From Streptomyces venezuelae ATCC 10712 (GTDB taxonomy: Bacteria; Actinomycetota; Actinomycetes; Streptomycetales; Streptomycetaceae), in assembly GCF_008639165.1 (NCBI RefSeq), contig NZ_CP029197.1, positions 5,708,001 to 5,772,000 on the forward strand: DNA of 64,000 nucleotides. The letters run 5' to 3'. Under the pieces are notes generated by a model. The model saw only the letters and a list, made by a program, of their open reading frames with translations. It did not search any database and was not told where the DNA came from. Positions 1-9,386 of this stretch are shown here, piece after piece. A program made the translations under genes and the position numbers. The first letter of the stretch is position 1. Each line of letters starts with the position of its first letter.

Positions 1-242
1 CCAGCGGCTACGGACGCCAGCGCGGCCACACCGAGGTCTACCGGGGCGCCGAGTACACCGTCGACCTGGTCCCCAAGATCCGCATCGAGGTCCTCGTCGA
101 GGACGAGGACGCCGAACAGCTCATCGACGTCGTCGTGAAGGCCGCCCGAACCGGCAAGATCGGAGACGGCAAGGTGTGGAGCGTGCCGGTCGAGACCGCC
201 GTACGCGTCCGCACCGGCGAACGCGGCCCGGACGCCCTGTAA
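1..242 (+). CDS. glnK: PII nitrogen regulatory protein GlnK, C-terminal part (gene cut by window start)
   Basis: Only the last 79 codons and the TAA stop are present. The frame starts at base 3 with SGYGRQRGHTEVYRGAEY, the T-loop of PII proteins. If the full protein is the usual 112 residues, the Tyr in GAEY is Tyr51, the residue modified in this family. The rest (VLVEDEDAEQLIDVVVKAA, TGKIGDGKVWS) is the conserved PII core with the GKIGDGK nucleotide/effector loop. PII proteins signal nitrogen and energy state to transporters and enzymes. glnD follows 43 bases downstream, so modifier and target are adjacent. In actinomycetes GlnK is adenylylated rather than uridylylated (established knowledge). 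The usual upstream partner amtB would lie outside the window. Confidence 0.96.
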   Translation, partial: SGYGRQRGHTEVYRGAEYTVDLVPKIRIEVLVEDEDAEQLIDVVVKAARTGKIGDGKVWSVPVETAVRVRTGERGPDAL

Positions 243-285
243 GCAGCGGTCCGGACGCACCGTACGCACACGAAGGAGCCGCCGG

Positions 286-2751
286 GTGACGAGCCTCGAA
301 GTCAGCGAAGAGACCGAAGATTCGGGACCCGGCGGTTACGCGGCGGCCCGGCTGCTCCTCCTCCACGAGAAGGAGCGGCCCGGGCCGTCGCGCCGTGCCG
401 CCCTCGCCCGGCTCACCGACGACTGGCTGGCCGCCCTCTTCGCCGCCGCCGCCCCGCCCCGCGGGACCGCCCTCGTCGCCGTCGGCGGCTACGGCCGCGC
501 CGAACTCTCCCCCCGCAGCGACCTCGACCTCCTCCTGCTCCACGACGGCAGCGCCGACAAGGCCGCGATCGCCGCCCTCGCCGACCGCATCTGGTACCCC
601 GTCTGGGACCTCGGACTCGCCCTCGACCACTCCGTCCGCACCCCCGCCGAGGCCCGCGCCACCGCCTCCGACGACCTCAAGGCCCACCTCGGCCTGCTCG
701 ACGCCCGGCCCCTCGCCGGGGACCACGGACTCGTCGCCGCCCTGCGCACCACCGTCCTCGCCGACTGGCGCAACCAGGCCCCCCGGCGCCTCCCCGAGCT
801 CGACGCGCTCTGCCGGGACCGCGCCGAGCGCTCCGGCGAGCTGCAGTACCTCCTCGAACCCGACCTCAAGGAGGCCAGGGGCGGACTCCGCGACGCCCAG
901 GCCCTGCGCGCCGTCGCCGCCTCCTGGCTCGCCGACGCCCCCCGCGAAGGCCTCGACGCCGCCCGCCGCCGCCTCCTCGACGCCCGCGACGCCCTCCACC
1001 TCACCACCGGCCGCGCCACCGACCGGCTCGCCCTCCAGGAACAGGACGCCGTCGCCGCCCACCTCGGCCTCCTCGACGCCGACACCCTGCTCCGCGAGGT
1101 GTACGAGGCCGCCCGGACCATCTCGTACGCCACCGACGTCACCTGGCGCGAGGTCAACCGCGTCCTCAAGGCCCGCTCCGCCCGGCCCCGCCTCCGCGCC
1201 CTCCTCGGCGGCCGCGGCGCCACGGGCCGGACCGGCGCGAAACCGCCCGCCGAACGCACCCCGCTCGCCGAAGGCGTCGTCGAGATGGACGGCGAGGCCG
1301 TCCTCGCCCGCACCGCCCGCCCCGAACGCGACCCCGTCCTGCCCCTGCGCGCCGCCGCCGCGGCCGCCCAGTCCGCCCTCCCGATCTCCCTCCACGCCGT
1401 CCGCCACCTCGCCACCACCGCCCGGCCGCTCCCCGTGCCCTGGCCCGCCGAGGCCCGCGAGGAACTCGTCACCCTGCTCGGCGCCGGCGAGGCCACCGTC
1501 CCCGTCTGGGAGGCCCTGGAGGCCGAGGGGATCATCACCCAGCTGCTCCCCGACTGGGAACGCGTCCGCTGCCGCCCCCAGCGCAACCCCGTCCACACCT
1601 GGACAGTCGACCGCCACCTCGTCGAGACCGCCGTCCGCGCCGCCGCCCTCACCCGCCGCGTCGGCCGCCCCGACCTCCTCCTCGTCGCCGCCCTCCTCCA
1701 CGACATCGGCAAGGGCTGGCCCGGCGACCACTCCGTCGCCGGCGAGACCATCGCCCGCGACCTCGCCACCCGGATCGGCTTCGACCGCAGCGACGTCGCC
1801 ACCATCGCCACCGCCGTCCGCCACCACCTGCTCCTCGTCGAGACCGCCACCCGGCGCGACCTCGACGACCCCGCCACCGTCCGCGCGGTGGCCGACGCCG
1901 TCGGCACCGTCGGCACCCTGGAGCTGCTGCACGCCCTCACCGAGGCCGACGCCCTCGCCACCGGGCCCGCCGCCTGGTCGTCCTGGCGCGCCTCCCTCGT
2001 CGCCGACCTCGTCAAACGGGTCGCGGGCGTCCTCGCGGGAGAGACCCCGCCCGACCCCGAGGCCGCCGCCCCCAGCGCCGAACAGGAACGGCTCGCCATC
2101 GAGGCCCTGCGCACCGGCGAACCCGTCCTCGCCCTGCACACCGAACCGGTCGCCGCGGAGCCCGAGGAGCCCGAGCCCGTCGGCGTCGAACTCGTCATCG
2201 CGCTGCCCGAGCGGCCCGGCGTCCTCCCCGCCGTCGCCGGGGTCCTCGCCCTGCACCGGCTCACCGTCCGCGCCGCCGAGCTCCGCGCCGTCGACCTCCC
2301 GGCCGGTCTCGGGACCGGCTCGGGAGCCGTCCTCGTCCTCGACTGGCGGGTCGCCGCCGAGTACGGCGCCCTCCCCGAGGCCGCCCGGCTCCGCGCCGAC
2401 CTCGTGCGGGCCCTCGACGGCTCCCTCGACATCCCCGCCCGCCTCGCCGAACGCGAGGCCGCCTACCCCCGGCGGCGCGGCCTCACCGCCCCGCCGCCCC
2501 GGGTCACCGTGGCCGCCGCCGGCTCCCGGCTCGCCACCGTCATCGAGGTCCGCGCCCAGGACGCCCCCGGCCTCCTCCACCGCATCGGCCGGGCCCTGGA
2601 GGGAGCGGTGGTACGGGTCCGCAGCGCCCACGTCTCCACCCTGGGCGCGAACGCCGTCGACACCCTCTACGTGACCCGCCCCGACGGCTCCCTGCTCCCC
2701 GACGAGGAGGCGATCGACCTGGCGAGGACCCTGGAGGAGGCGCTGCGGTGA
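286..2751 (+). CDS. glnD: PII nucleotidyltransferase/deadenylylase GlnD
   Basis: This 821-residue enzyme attaches and removes a nucleotide on the PII protein GlnK in response to nitrogen status. The N-terminal nucleotidyltransferase domain shows GGYGRAELSPRSDLDLLLL at about residues 67-85, with the metal-binding S-D-L-D acid pair. A central HD phosphohydrolase domain has LLHDIGKGW near residue 470. Two C-terminal ACT glutamine-sensing domains start near 633 (PERPGVLPAVAGVL) and 751 (QDAPGLLHRIGRALE). The GTG start is favoured by GAAGGAG at 272-278. The order NTase-HD-ACT-ACT is the full GlnD layout, so the gene looks intact. In Streptomyces the modification is known to be adenylylation of Tyr51. 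It probably shares a transcript with glnK. Confidence 0.97.
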   Translation: MTSLEVSEETEDSGPGGYAAARLLLLHEKERPGPSRRAALARLTDDWLAALFAAAAPPRGTALVAVGGYGRAELSPRSDLDLLLLHDGSADKAAIAALADRIWYPVWDLGLALDHSVRTPAEARATASDDLKAHLGLLDARPLAGDHGLVAALRTTVLADWRNQAPRRLPELDALCRDRAERSGELQYLLEPDLKEARGGLRDAQALRAVAASWLADAPREGLDAARRRLLDARDALHLTTGRATDRLALQEQDAVAAHLGLLDADTLLREVYEAARTISYATDVTWREVNRVLKARSARPRLRALLGGRGATGRTGAKPPAERTPLAEGVVEMDGEAVLARTARPERDPVLPLRAAAAAAQSALPISLHAVRHLATTARPLPVPWPAEAREELVTLLGAGEATVPVWEALEAEGIITQLLPDWERVRCRPQRNPVHTWTVDRHLVETAVRAAALTRRVGRPDLLLVAALLHDIGKGWPGDHSVAGETIARDLATRIGFDRSDVATIATAVRHHLLLVETATRRDLDDPATVRAVADAVGTVGTLELLHALTEADALATGPAAWSSWRASLVADLVKRVAGVLAGETPPDPEAAAPSAEQERLAIEALRTGEPVLALHTEPVAAEPEEPEPVGVELVIALPERPGVLPAVAGVLALHRLTVRAAELRAVDLPAGLGTGSGAVLVLDWRVAAEYGALPEAARLRADLVRALDGSLDIPARLAEREAAYPRRRGLTAPPPRVTVAAAGSRLATVIEVRAQDAPGLLHRIGRALEGAVVRVRSAHVSTLGANAVDTLYVTRPDGSLLPDEEAIDLARTLEEALR

Positions 2752-2760
2752 GCGCGTGAC

Positions 2761-2776
2761 CCCGGCGCGTGCCGGG
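2761..2776 (+). terminator. Short hairpin after glnD
   Basis: CCCGGC-GCGT-GCCGGG is a perfect 6-bp stem with a 4-base loop, starting 9 bases after the glnD stop. No T-tract follows, as is common in Streptomyces. A candidate terminator or mRNA 3' end of glnD; the stem is short, so confidence is moderate. Confidence 0.45.
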
Positions 2777-2789
2777 CGTTGAGCACGGA

Positions 2790-2879
2790 GTGCTCCCCGC
2801 GCCGGCGGGGGCGGTCCGCTCCGTGGCAACGGCTGCCTGTCCGAGGCCGCGTGCTTCCCGCGCCGGCGGGGGTCCCGCC
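2790..2879. CRISPR. Minimal or degenerate type I-E-like CRISPR unit: two repeats, one spacer
   Basis: Two copies of a 22-base core, GTGCTCCCCGCGCCGGCGGG plus GG, lie at 2790-2811 and 2851-2872 with one mismatch (C or T at position 6). The copies are 61 bases apart, exactly the 29+32 period of type I-E arrays. The core holds the dyad CCCCGC-GCCG-GCGGGG typical of I-E repeats. The first 29-mer (2790-2818) ends GCGGTCCG, close to the usual GGTCC-type ending. The second (2851-2879) diverges in its last seven bases, as terminal repeats often do. The 32-base spacer is 2819-2850. No cas gene and no AT-rich leader are in the window, so this is an orphan remnant or a chance pair. Confidence 0.6.
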
Positions 2880-2910
2880 CCTGCCGGCGCAATCCGACCG
2901 GCAAGGGCGG
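2875..2910 (+). terminator. Strong inverted repeat between glnD and ffh
   Basis: CCGCCCCTGCCGG (2875-2887) pairs with CCGGCAAGGGCGG (2898-2910) at 12 of 13 positions around a 10-base loop. It lies downstream of the CRISPR-like unit and 65 bases before the ffh start. It could terminate glnD readthrough or be part of the ffh leader; the sequence does not decide. Confidence 0.5.
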
Positions 2911-2975
2911 TCGTGTCCTGGGGCCGGATACCCTGGGTGGCGACCATCCGCCCCGACCCGAGGATCGCGACCACT

Positions 2976-4529
2976 GTGTTCGATACGCTTTCCGACCGCC
3001 TCAGCGCGACTTTCAAGTCCCTCCGGGGCAAAGGTCGCCTCTCCGAGCAGGACATCGACAGTGCGGCCCGGGAAATCCGTATCGCACTCCTTGAGGCCGA
3101 TGTCGCCCTGCCGGTAGTCCGCGCGTTCATCAAGAACGTCAAGGAACGCTCCCTCGGCGCCGAGGTCTCCAAGGCGCTGAATCCCTCGCAGCAGGTCATC
3201 AAGATCGTCAACGATGAGCTGATCTCGATCCTGGGCGGCGAGACCCGCCGCCTGCGGTTCGCCAAGACGGCGCCGACCGTGATCATGCTCGCCGGTCTCC
3301 AGGGTGCCGGTAAGACCACCCTCGCCGGAAAGCTCGGCCTCTGGCTCAAGAGCCAGGGCCACTCCCCGCTGCTCGTCGCCTGTGACCTCCAGCGTCCGAA
3401 CGCCGTCAACCAGCTCTCCGTCGTCGCCGACCGAGCCGGCGTCGCCTTCTACGGCCCGCAGCCCGGGAACGGCGTCGGCGACCCGGTCCAGGTCGCCAAG
3501 GACTCGATCGAGCACGCGCGGACCAAGCTCTACGACGTCGTCATCGTCGACACCGCCGGCCGCCTCGGCATCGACCAGGAGCTGATGCAGCAGGCCGCGG
3601 ACATCCGCGACGCCGTCAGCCCCGACGAGATCCTGTTCGTCGTCGACGCCATGATCGGTCAGGACGCGGTCAACACCGCCGAGGCCTTCCGCGACGGTGT
3701 CGGCTTCGACGGCGTCGTGCTGTCCAAGCTCGACGGCGACGCCCGCGGTGGTGCCGCGCTCTCCATCGCGCACGTCACCGGCAAGCAGATCATGTTCGCC
3801 TCCAACGGCGAGAAGCTGGACGACTTCGACGCGTTCCACCCGGACCGCATGGCGTCCCGCATCCTCGGCATGGGCGACATGCTCTCCCTCATCGAGAAGG
3901 CGCAGCAGACCTTCGACGAGGACGAGGCGGCCAAGATGGCCTCCAAGCTCGCCTCGAAGAAGGGCCAGGAGTTCACGCTCGACGACTTCCTGGCGCAGAT
4001 GGAGCAGGTCCGCAAGATGGGCTCCATCTCGAAGCTGCTCGGCATGCTCCCGGGCATGGCCCAGATGAAGGAGCAGATCAACAACATCGACGAGAAGGAC
4101 GTCGACCGCACGGCGGCCATCATCAAGTCGATGACCCCGGGCGAGCGGCAGGACCCGACCATCATCAACGGCTCGCGCCGGGCCCGTATCGCCAAGGGTT
4201 CGGGCGTCGAGGTCAGCGCGGTCAAGGGCCTGGTGGAGCGGTTCTTCGAGGCCCGCAAGATGATGTCCCGCATGGCGCAGGGCGGCGGCCTCCCCGGGAT
4301 GCCGGGCATGCCGGGCATGGGCGGCGGCCCCGGCCGGCAGAAGAAGCAGGCCAAGCAGGCCAAGGGCAAGCGCAAGAGCGGCAACCCGATGAAGCGGAAG
4401 GCCGAGGAGCAGGCCGCCGCCGAGCGCCGCGACCAGGCGCAGCAGGGCGGGGCCTTCGGCCTCCCGGCGCCGGGGCAGACCCCGAAGGACTTCGAGCTGC
4501 CGGACGAGTTCAAGAAGTTCATGAGCTGA
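2976..4529 (+). CDS. ffh: Signal recognition particle GTPase Ffh
   Basis: Ffh (517 residues) binds 4.5S RNA and signal sequences and delivers nascent membrane and secreted proteins to FtsY and the Sec channel. The GTG at 2976 gives the family N-terminus MFDTLSDRLSATFKSLRGKG; upstream codons in the same frame encode no conserved sequence and run into the CRISPR-like repeats. Visible motifs are the N-domain ALLEADVALPVVR, the G1 box GLQGAGKTT (about 107), DTAGR, and SKLDGDARGG. The methionine-rich M domain is at about 330-440 (KMGSISKLLGMLPGMAQMK). A lysine-rich tail with MPGMPGMPGMGGG follows, as in other actinobacteria. The ribosome binding site (GAGGA at 2960-2964) is weak and distant. Confidence 0.97.
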   Translation: MFDTLSDRLSATFKSLRGKGRLSEQDIDSAAREIRIALLEADVALPVVRAFIKNVKERSLGAEVSKALNPSQQVIKIVNDELISILGGETRRLRFAKTAPTVIMLAGLQGAGKTTLAGKLGLWLKSQGHSPLLVACDLQRPNAVNQLSVVADRAGVAFYGPQPGNGVGDPVQVAKDSIEHARTKLYDVVIVDTAGRLGIDQELMQQAADIRDAVSPDEILFVVDAMIGQDAVNTAEAFRDGVGFDGVVLSKLDGDARGGAALSIAHVTGKQIMFASNGEKLDDFDAFHPDRMASRILGMGDMLSLIEKAQQTFDEDEAAKMASKLASKKGQEFTLDDFLAQMEQVRKMGSISKLLGMLPGMAQMKEQINNIDEKDVDRTAAIIKSMTPGERQDPTIINGSRRARIAKGSGVEVSAVKGLVERFFEARKMMSRMAQGGGLPGMPGMPGMGGGPGRQKKQAKQAKGKRKSGNPMKRKAEEQAAAERRDQAQQGGAFGLPAPGQTPKDFELPDEFKKFMS

Positions 4530-4549
4530 CATCGGTCGGCCCGTGAGTA

Positions 4550-4588
4550 GGGGCCCGGGGCGGCACGAAACCGCCCCGGGCCCCTTTT
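4550..4588 (+). terminator. Rho-independent terminator of ffh
   Basis: GGGGCCCGGGGCGG (4550-4563) and CCGCCCCGGGCCCC (4571-4584) form a perfect 14-bp stem with loop CACGAAA, followed by TTTT at 4585-4588. It starts 20 bases after the ffh stop. Confidence 0.92.
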
Positions 4589-4667
4589 CACCCCTCCGGA
4601 CCGCCCACGATGCCGGGTCCGTCCCGCTCTTCGATACTGGGGCCACAGCCGCCCCGAGGAGAGCCAC

Positions 4668-6590
<1,923 letters not shown>

Positions 6591-6612
6591 CCGACGGGGG
6601 CCGCGTGCGTCT

Positions 6613-6711
6613 GTCCACGGCGTCCGGGTCGGCCGCGCGGGCGCTGTCCACGGGGCCCGGGTCGACCGGGCAGGCGCGGTTCACGGCGTCCGGGACGACT
6701 GCGCGGGCGCC
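6613..6711. repeat. Three imperfect 33-bp tandem repeats
   Basis: Units at 6613-6645, 6646-6678 and 6679-6711 each begin GTCCACGG or GTTCACGG and end near GCGGGCGC. Unit 1 differs from unit 2 and unit 3 at only a handful of positions each. The unit is a multiple of three, so each strand would encode an 11-residue repeat, but no supported gene covers it. It lies between the convergent ftsH and methyltransferase genes. Confidence 0.75.
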
Positions 6712-6726
6712 GGTCCGTAATGGTCG

Positions 6727-6748
6727 CGGCGGCCGGGGCGGGCCGCCG
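6727..6748. terminator. Hairpin between convergent ftsH and methyltransferase genes
   Basis: CGGCGGCC (6727-6734) pairs perfectly with GGCCGCCG (6741-6748) around GGGGCG. It lies 9 bases beyond the methyltransferase stop on the minus strand and downstream of the 33-bp repeats, so it could end transcription from both sides. Confidence 0.5.
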
Positions 6749-6757
6749 TCGTGTCGT

Positions 6758-7483
6758 TTAGCGCACCCGGGCCACCACGTACCGGAAGACGTTCGGCATC
6801 CACACCGTCCCGTCCGCGCGTACGTGCGGGGCGAGTGCCTCCGCGATCTCCTTCTCCACCTGGCCGAGGTCCGTCGCCCGGACCGCCTCGTCGAAGGCGC
6901 CCGTCGAGAGCAGTCCGCGGACCGCGCTGCCCTCGTTCGCGTACCCGAAGGGGCAGGCCACCCGCCCCGAACCGTCCGGCCGCAGCCCCGCCCCCGCCAC
7001 CAGCCCGTCAAGGTCCGTGACGAGCCCGGGACGGCGGTCCGCGAGCCGGGCCCCGACCCGCAGCACCGGCTCCGTGGCGCAGCGCTCCGGCGGACCCCAC
7101 CCGGCGAGCACGACCGTCGTGCCCGGCTGCGCCGTACGGGTGACGGCGACCAGCTCGGGCAGGAGCCGGTCCGTGGTGTGGAAGGCCGTGATCACGTCGT
7201 ACGGGACACCCTCCGGGGGCTCCTCCGTGACCGTCACCGCCTCGGGGAGCCGCTCCCTCGCCAGCTCCACGCGCGCGTGGTCCCGGTCCGCGCCGACGAC
7301 GCTCGCGCCCCGGGCCGCCGCCATCAGAAGGGCCAGGCCGGAGCCGCAGCGCAGGCCCAGGACCCGGGTCCCGGCGCCCACGCCGAGCCGGTCGTACACC
7401 GCCTCGTAGAGCGGGACGAGCATCCGTTCCTGGATCTCGGCCCAGTCGCGCGCGGGGTGGTGCGGGACGAGCGTAGGTGTCAT
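6758..7483 (-). CDS. Class I SAM-dependent methyltransferase (substrate unknown)
   Basis: A 241-residue protein with a Rossmann-type methyltransferase core. Motif I is VLGLRCGSGLALLMAAARG, where the usual D of D.GCG.G is replaced by L-R; the acidic end of strand 2 is VVGADRD. Then come the post-motif strand DVITAF and a motif-III-like segment with LVAVTRTAQPGTTVVLAGWG. The C-terminal third resembles small-molecule methyltransferases but names no substrate. It is transcribed alone, convergent to ftsH and divergent from the SprT-like gene. ATG start at 7483; there is no clear Shine-Dalgarno, but a TAGGGG hexamer lies 9 bases upstream, so a very short leader is possible. Substrate cannot be deduced. 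Confidence 0.85.
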   Translation of the reverse strand: MTPTLVPHHPARDWAEIQERMLVPLYEAVYDRLGVGAGTRVLGLRCGSGLALLMAAARGASVVGADRDHARVELARERLPEAVTVTEEPPEGVPYDVITAFHTTDRLLPELVAVTRTAQPGTTVVLAGWGPPERCATEPVLRVGARLADRRPGLVTDLDGLVAGAGLRPDGSGRVACPFGYANEGSAVRGLLSTGAFDEAVRATDLGQVEKEIAEALAPHVRADGTVWMPNVFRYVVARVR

Positions 7484-7839
7484 GGAAAAGTGCCCCTATC
7501 CGTGCTCGGACGACAGCCCCCCGTAGTCAGGGAACTGCGCATCCCGGGCCGCGTCCAGTGCTCGCACCGCACCGATTCGTCCCGGAGGGAACCGACCCGG
7601 TAAGGTCCCTGCCACGCTTCCCGGCTTCTCCGGGAACGCCCCCAGGGCGCGCGCACCACGGCTACGCGCCGGGGCGTATGCGCTACTACGCACCAGCTTG
7701 ACGCCCGCTGAGCGGCTTCTCCGCAGATCGGCGCACTGGCCCTCGTCACGACCCATCAACGGCAACTGACGGGTACGTGCAAAATATTTGGGATGCCCCG
7801 GAATGGAACCCGGGGGCACTTCGGCTCGTTGTACGCGAC
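7484..7839. other. 356-bp intergenic region without a supported gene
   Basis: No reading frame here has convincing coding features. It separates divergent genes and must hold both promoters. I see a 7-bp hairpin TTCCCGG/CCGGGAA at 7618-7636, a weak AGGGA/TCCCT pair, an unusually AT-rich patch AAAATATTT around 7783-7791, and an ECF-type promoter described separately. No RNA gene was recognised. Confidence 0.6.
7805..7830 (+). promoter_or_regulatory. Putative ECF-sigma promoter (GGAAC-N18-GTT) for the SprT-like gene
   Basis: GGAAC at 7805-7809 and GTT at 7828-7830 are separated by 18 bases, the form used by SigR/SigE-type ECF sigma factors in Streptomyces. An overlapping GGAAT sits at 7800-7804. 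Transcription would begin around 7837-7840, on or next to the GTG at 7840, so the mRNA would be leaderless. Pattern-based only. Confidence 0.55.
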
Positions 7840-8433
7840 GTGAGCACGACACCACCTGTTCTCGCCGCAGAGCTGGCACAGGCGTGGGCCGACATTCAGC
7901 GGCACCACCCCGAGCTGCCCGACCTTGCCGCGCCCGAGTCCCTGATCGGAGAGTCCTCGTCCGCCTGCGGCGCCGAGCTCTCCTTCGAACGACTGCTCCA
8001 CGAGGCAGTCCACGGCATCGCAGCCGCCCGGGGTGTCCGCGACACCTCGCGCGCCGGCCGCTACCACAACCGCAGATTCCTCGCGATCGCCGAGGAGATG
8101 GGCCTCGACCACCCCGAGGAGCCGCACGCCAGCAGCGGCTTCTCGCTGGTCACGCTCACCCCCGAGGCGAGGCGGCGCTACCGCCCCACCATCGAGCGGC
8201 TCCAGCGCGCCCTCAAGGCCCACACCGTCGCCACCGCGGCCGACACCAAGCGCTCCTTCCGCGGACCGGCCGCCCGGCACGGCTCATCGGGCGGCGGCGT
8301 CCGCGTCAAGGCCGTCTGCGACTGCGGGCGGAACGTGCGCGTGGTCCCGTCGGTGCTCGCCCAGGCCCCGATCGTCTGCGGCGGCTGCGGCAAGCCCTTC
8401 CGCATCCCGGAGACGGTGGGCGCCGCGAGCTGA
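7840..8433 (+). CDS. SprT-like zinc metalloprotein with C-terminal zinc ribbon
   Basis: 197 residues. The SprT-like domain carries LLHEAVHG, an HExxH zinc-protease motif with H54, E55 and H58, followed by AARGVRDTSRAGRYHNRRFL, the region that normally supplies the third ligand. The C-terminus has a four-cysteine zinc ribbon (CDCG near 160, CGGCGKPF near 180). SprT/Spartan relatives in eukaryotes cleave DNA-protein crosslinks; the bacterial role is unproven, so function is inferred from the fold only. The GTG at 7840 is chosen because upstream in-frame codons are not conserved-looking and the likely promoter ends at this position. No Shine-Dalgarno is visible, consistent with a leaderless transcript. 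Confidence 0.85.
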   Translation: MSTTPPVLAAELAQAWADIQRHHPELPDLAAPESLIGESSSACGAELSFERLLHEAVHGIAAARGVRDTSRAGRYHNRRFLAIAEEMGLDHPEEPHASSGFSLVTLTPEARRRYRPTIERLQRALKAHTVATAADTKRSFRGPAARHGSSGGGVRVKAVCDCGRNVRVVPSVLAQAPIVCGGCGKPFRIPETVGAAS

Positions 8434-8441
8434 TCGCGGTG

Positions 8442-8576
8442 TGGCACAATGGCTAGCTGTACTCGACAGTCGCACAGGACCCCTCTCTCCTCCGGCTGAC
8501 GCGTCCATCGGGCATCCGAGTACCGCAACCCCACGTGGCATCTCAAAGTGCCCAACCACGTCAAGACCAGGAGACA
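8442..8576 (+). promoter_or_regulatory. rpsP promoter and structured leader
   Basis: An extended -10 TGGCACAAT lies at 8442-8450. The leader then contains GTACTCG (8459-8465) complementary to CGAGTAC (8517-8523), and ACGTGG (8533-8538) complementary to CCACGT (8556-8561), the second hairpin ending just before the ribosome binding site CAGGAGAC. The leader is over 120 bases long, suggesting regulation of the ribosomal protein operon; no known riboswitch class was recognised. Confidence 0.5.
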
Positions 8577-8584
8577 CCACTCCA

Positions 8585-9028
8585 GTGGCAGTCAAGATCA
8601 AGCTCAAGCGCCTCGGCAAGATTCGCCAGCCGCACTACCGCATCGTCGTCGCCGACTCCCGCACCCGTCGTGACGGTCGCGCGATCGAGGAGATCGGCCT
8701 CTACCACCCGACGTACAACCCGTCGCGTATCGAGGTCGACTCCGAGCGTGCGCAGTACTGGCTGTCCGTCGGCGCCCAGCCGACCGAGCCGGTTCTCGCC
8801 ATCCTGAAGCTCACCGGCGACTGGCAGAAGCACAAGGGCCTCCCGGCCCCCGAGAAGGCTCTGCTCGTCCCCGCCACGAAGGAGGCGAAGCGCGCCTCGT
8901 TCGACGAGTTCGCGAAGACCCTCGAGGGCGGCGACGACAAGGGTGAGGCCATCACCCCGAAGGCCAAGAAGGCCGACAAGAAGGCGGACGAGGCCGAGGC
9001 CGCGTCCACCGAGTCGACCGAGGCCTGA
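8585..9028 (+). CDS. rpsP: 30S ribosomal protein S16
   Basis: S16 stabilises the 5' domain of 16S rRNA in the small subunit. The 147-residue protein starts MAVKIKLKRLGKIRQPHYRI, the family signature, and continues with DSRTRRDGRAIEEIGLYHP. Bacterial S16 is usually 80-90 residues; the extra 60 here form the actinobacterial tail, which ends in a lysine/alanine/glutamate-rich run. The GTG start at 8585 follows CAGGAGAC. It leads the run rpsP-khpA-rimM-trmD-rplS, with khpA only 2 bases downstream. Confidence 0.97.
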   Translation: MAVKIKLKRLGKIRQPHYRIVVADSRTRRDGRAIEEIGLYHPTYNPSRIEVDSERAQYWLSVGAQPTEPVLAILKLTGDWQKHKGLPAPEKALLVPATKEAKRASFDEFAKTLEGGDDKGEAITPKAKKADKKADEAEAASTESTEA

Positions 9029-9030
9029 TC

Positions 9031-9270
9031 ATGCTCGAGGAGGCTCTCGAGCACCTCGTGAAGGGCATCGTCGACAACCCCGACGACGTGCAGGTCGCCT
9101 CGCGCAACCTGCGCCGCGGCCGCGTGCTGGAGGTCCGGGTCCACCCCGACGACCTCGGCAAGGTGATCGGCCGCAACGGCCGCACCGCGCGTGCGCTGCG
9201 TACCGTCGTGGGTGCCATCGGCGGCCGTGGCATCCGGGTCGACCTCGTCGACGTGGACCAGGTCCGCTGA
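9031..9270 (+). CDS. khpA: KH-domain RNA-binding protein KhpA
   Basis: 79 residues forming a single type II KH domain; the RNA-contacting GxxG loop is GRNG at 47-50 within KVIGRNGRTARALR. KhpA-type proteins bind small and messenger RNAs, often with KhpB/Jag (family knowledge). It is almost always found between rpsP and rimM, as here; the start is 2 bases after the rpsP stop, indicating translational coupling. A hairpin terminator follows. Confidence 0.95.
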   Translation: MLEEALEHLVKGIVDNPDDVQVASRNLRRGRVLEVRVHPDDLGKVIGRNGRTARALRTVVGAIGGRGIRVDLVDVDQVR

Positions 9271-9303
9271 GCAGGCCGGCAGCATCACCTTAGTTGTGCC
9301 GGC

Positions 9304-9341
9304 ACGGGCCGGGGAGGGCTTTCGAGCCCGCCCCGGCCCGT
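9304..9341 (+). terminator. Hairpin after khpA with TTCG loop
   Basis: ACGGGCCGGGGAGGGCT (9304-9320) pairs with AGCCCGCCCCGGCCCGT (9325-9341) at 16 of 17 positions around a TTCG tetraloop. It separates rpsP-khpA from rimM and probably reduces readthrough, which would lower rimM-trmD relative to ribosomal protein output. Confidence 0.8.
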
Positions 9342-9386
9342 TGTCGTTCGCGTCGTACGAGCTGTGTGACAGGAGAGTGTGGAGCA

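Noticed and set aside
121..2904. Very long open frame on the minus strand across glnD
   Set aside because: It is an antisense artefact of third-position GC bias: the product is low-complexity Gly/Glu/Asp-rich with no domain, while the plus strand encodes a complete GlnD. The same holds for long antisense frames over ffh/ftsH, comM/dprA, the pot genes and the ATPase at 61-63.7 kb.
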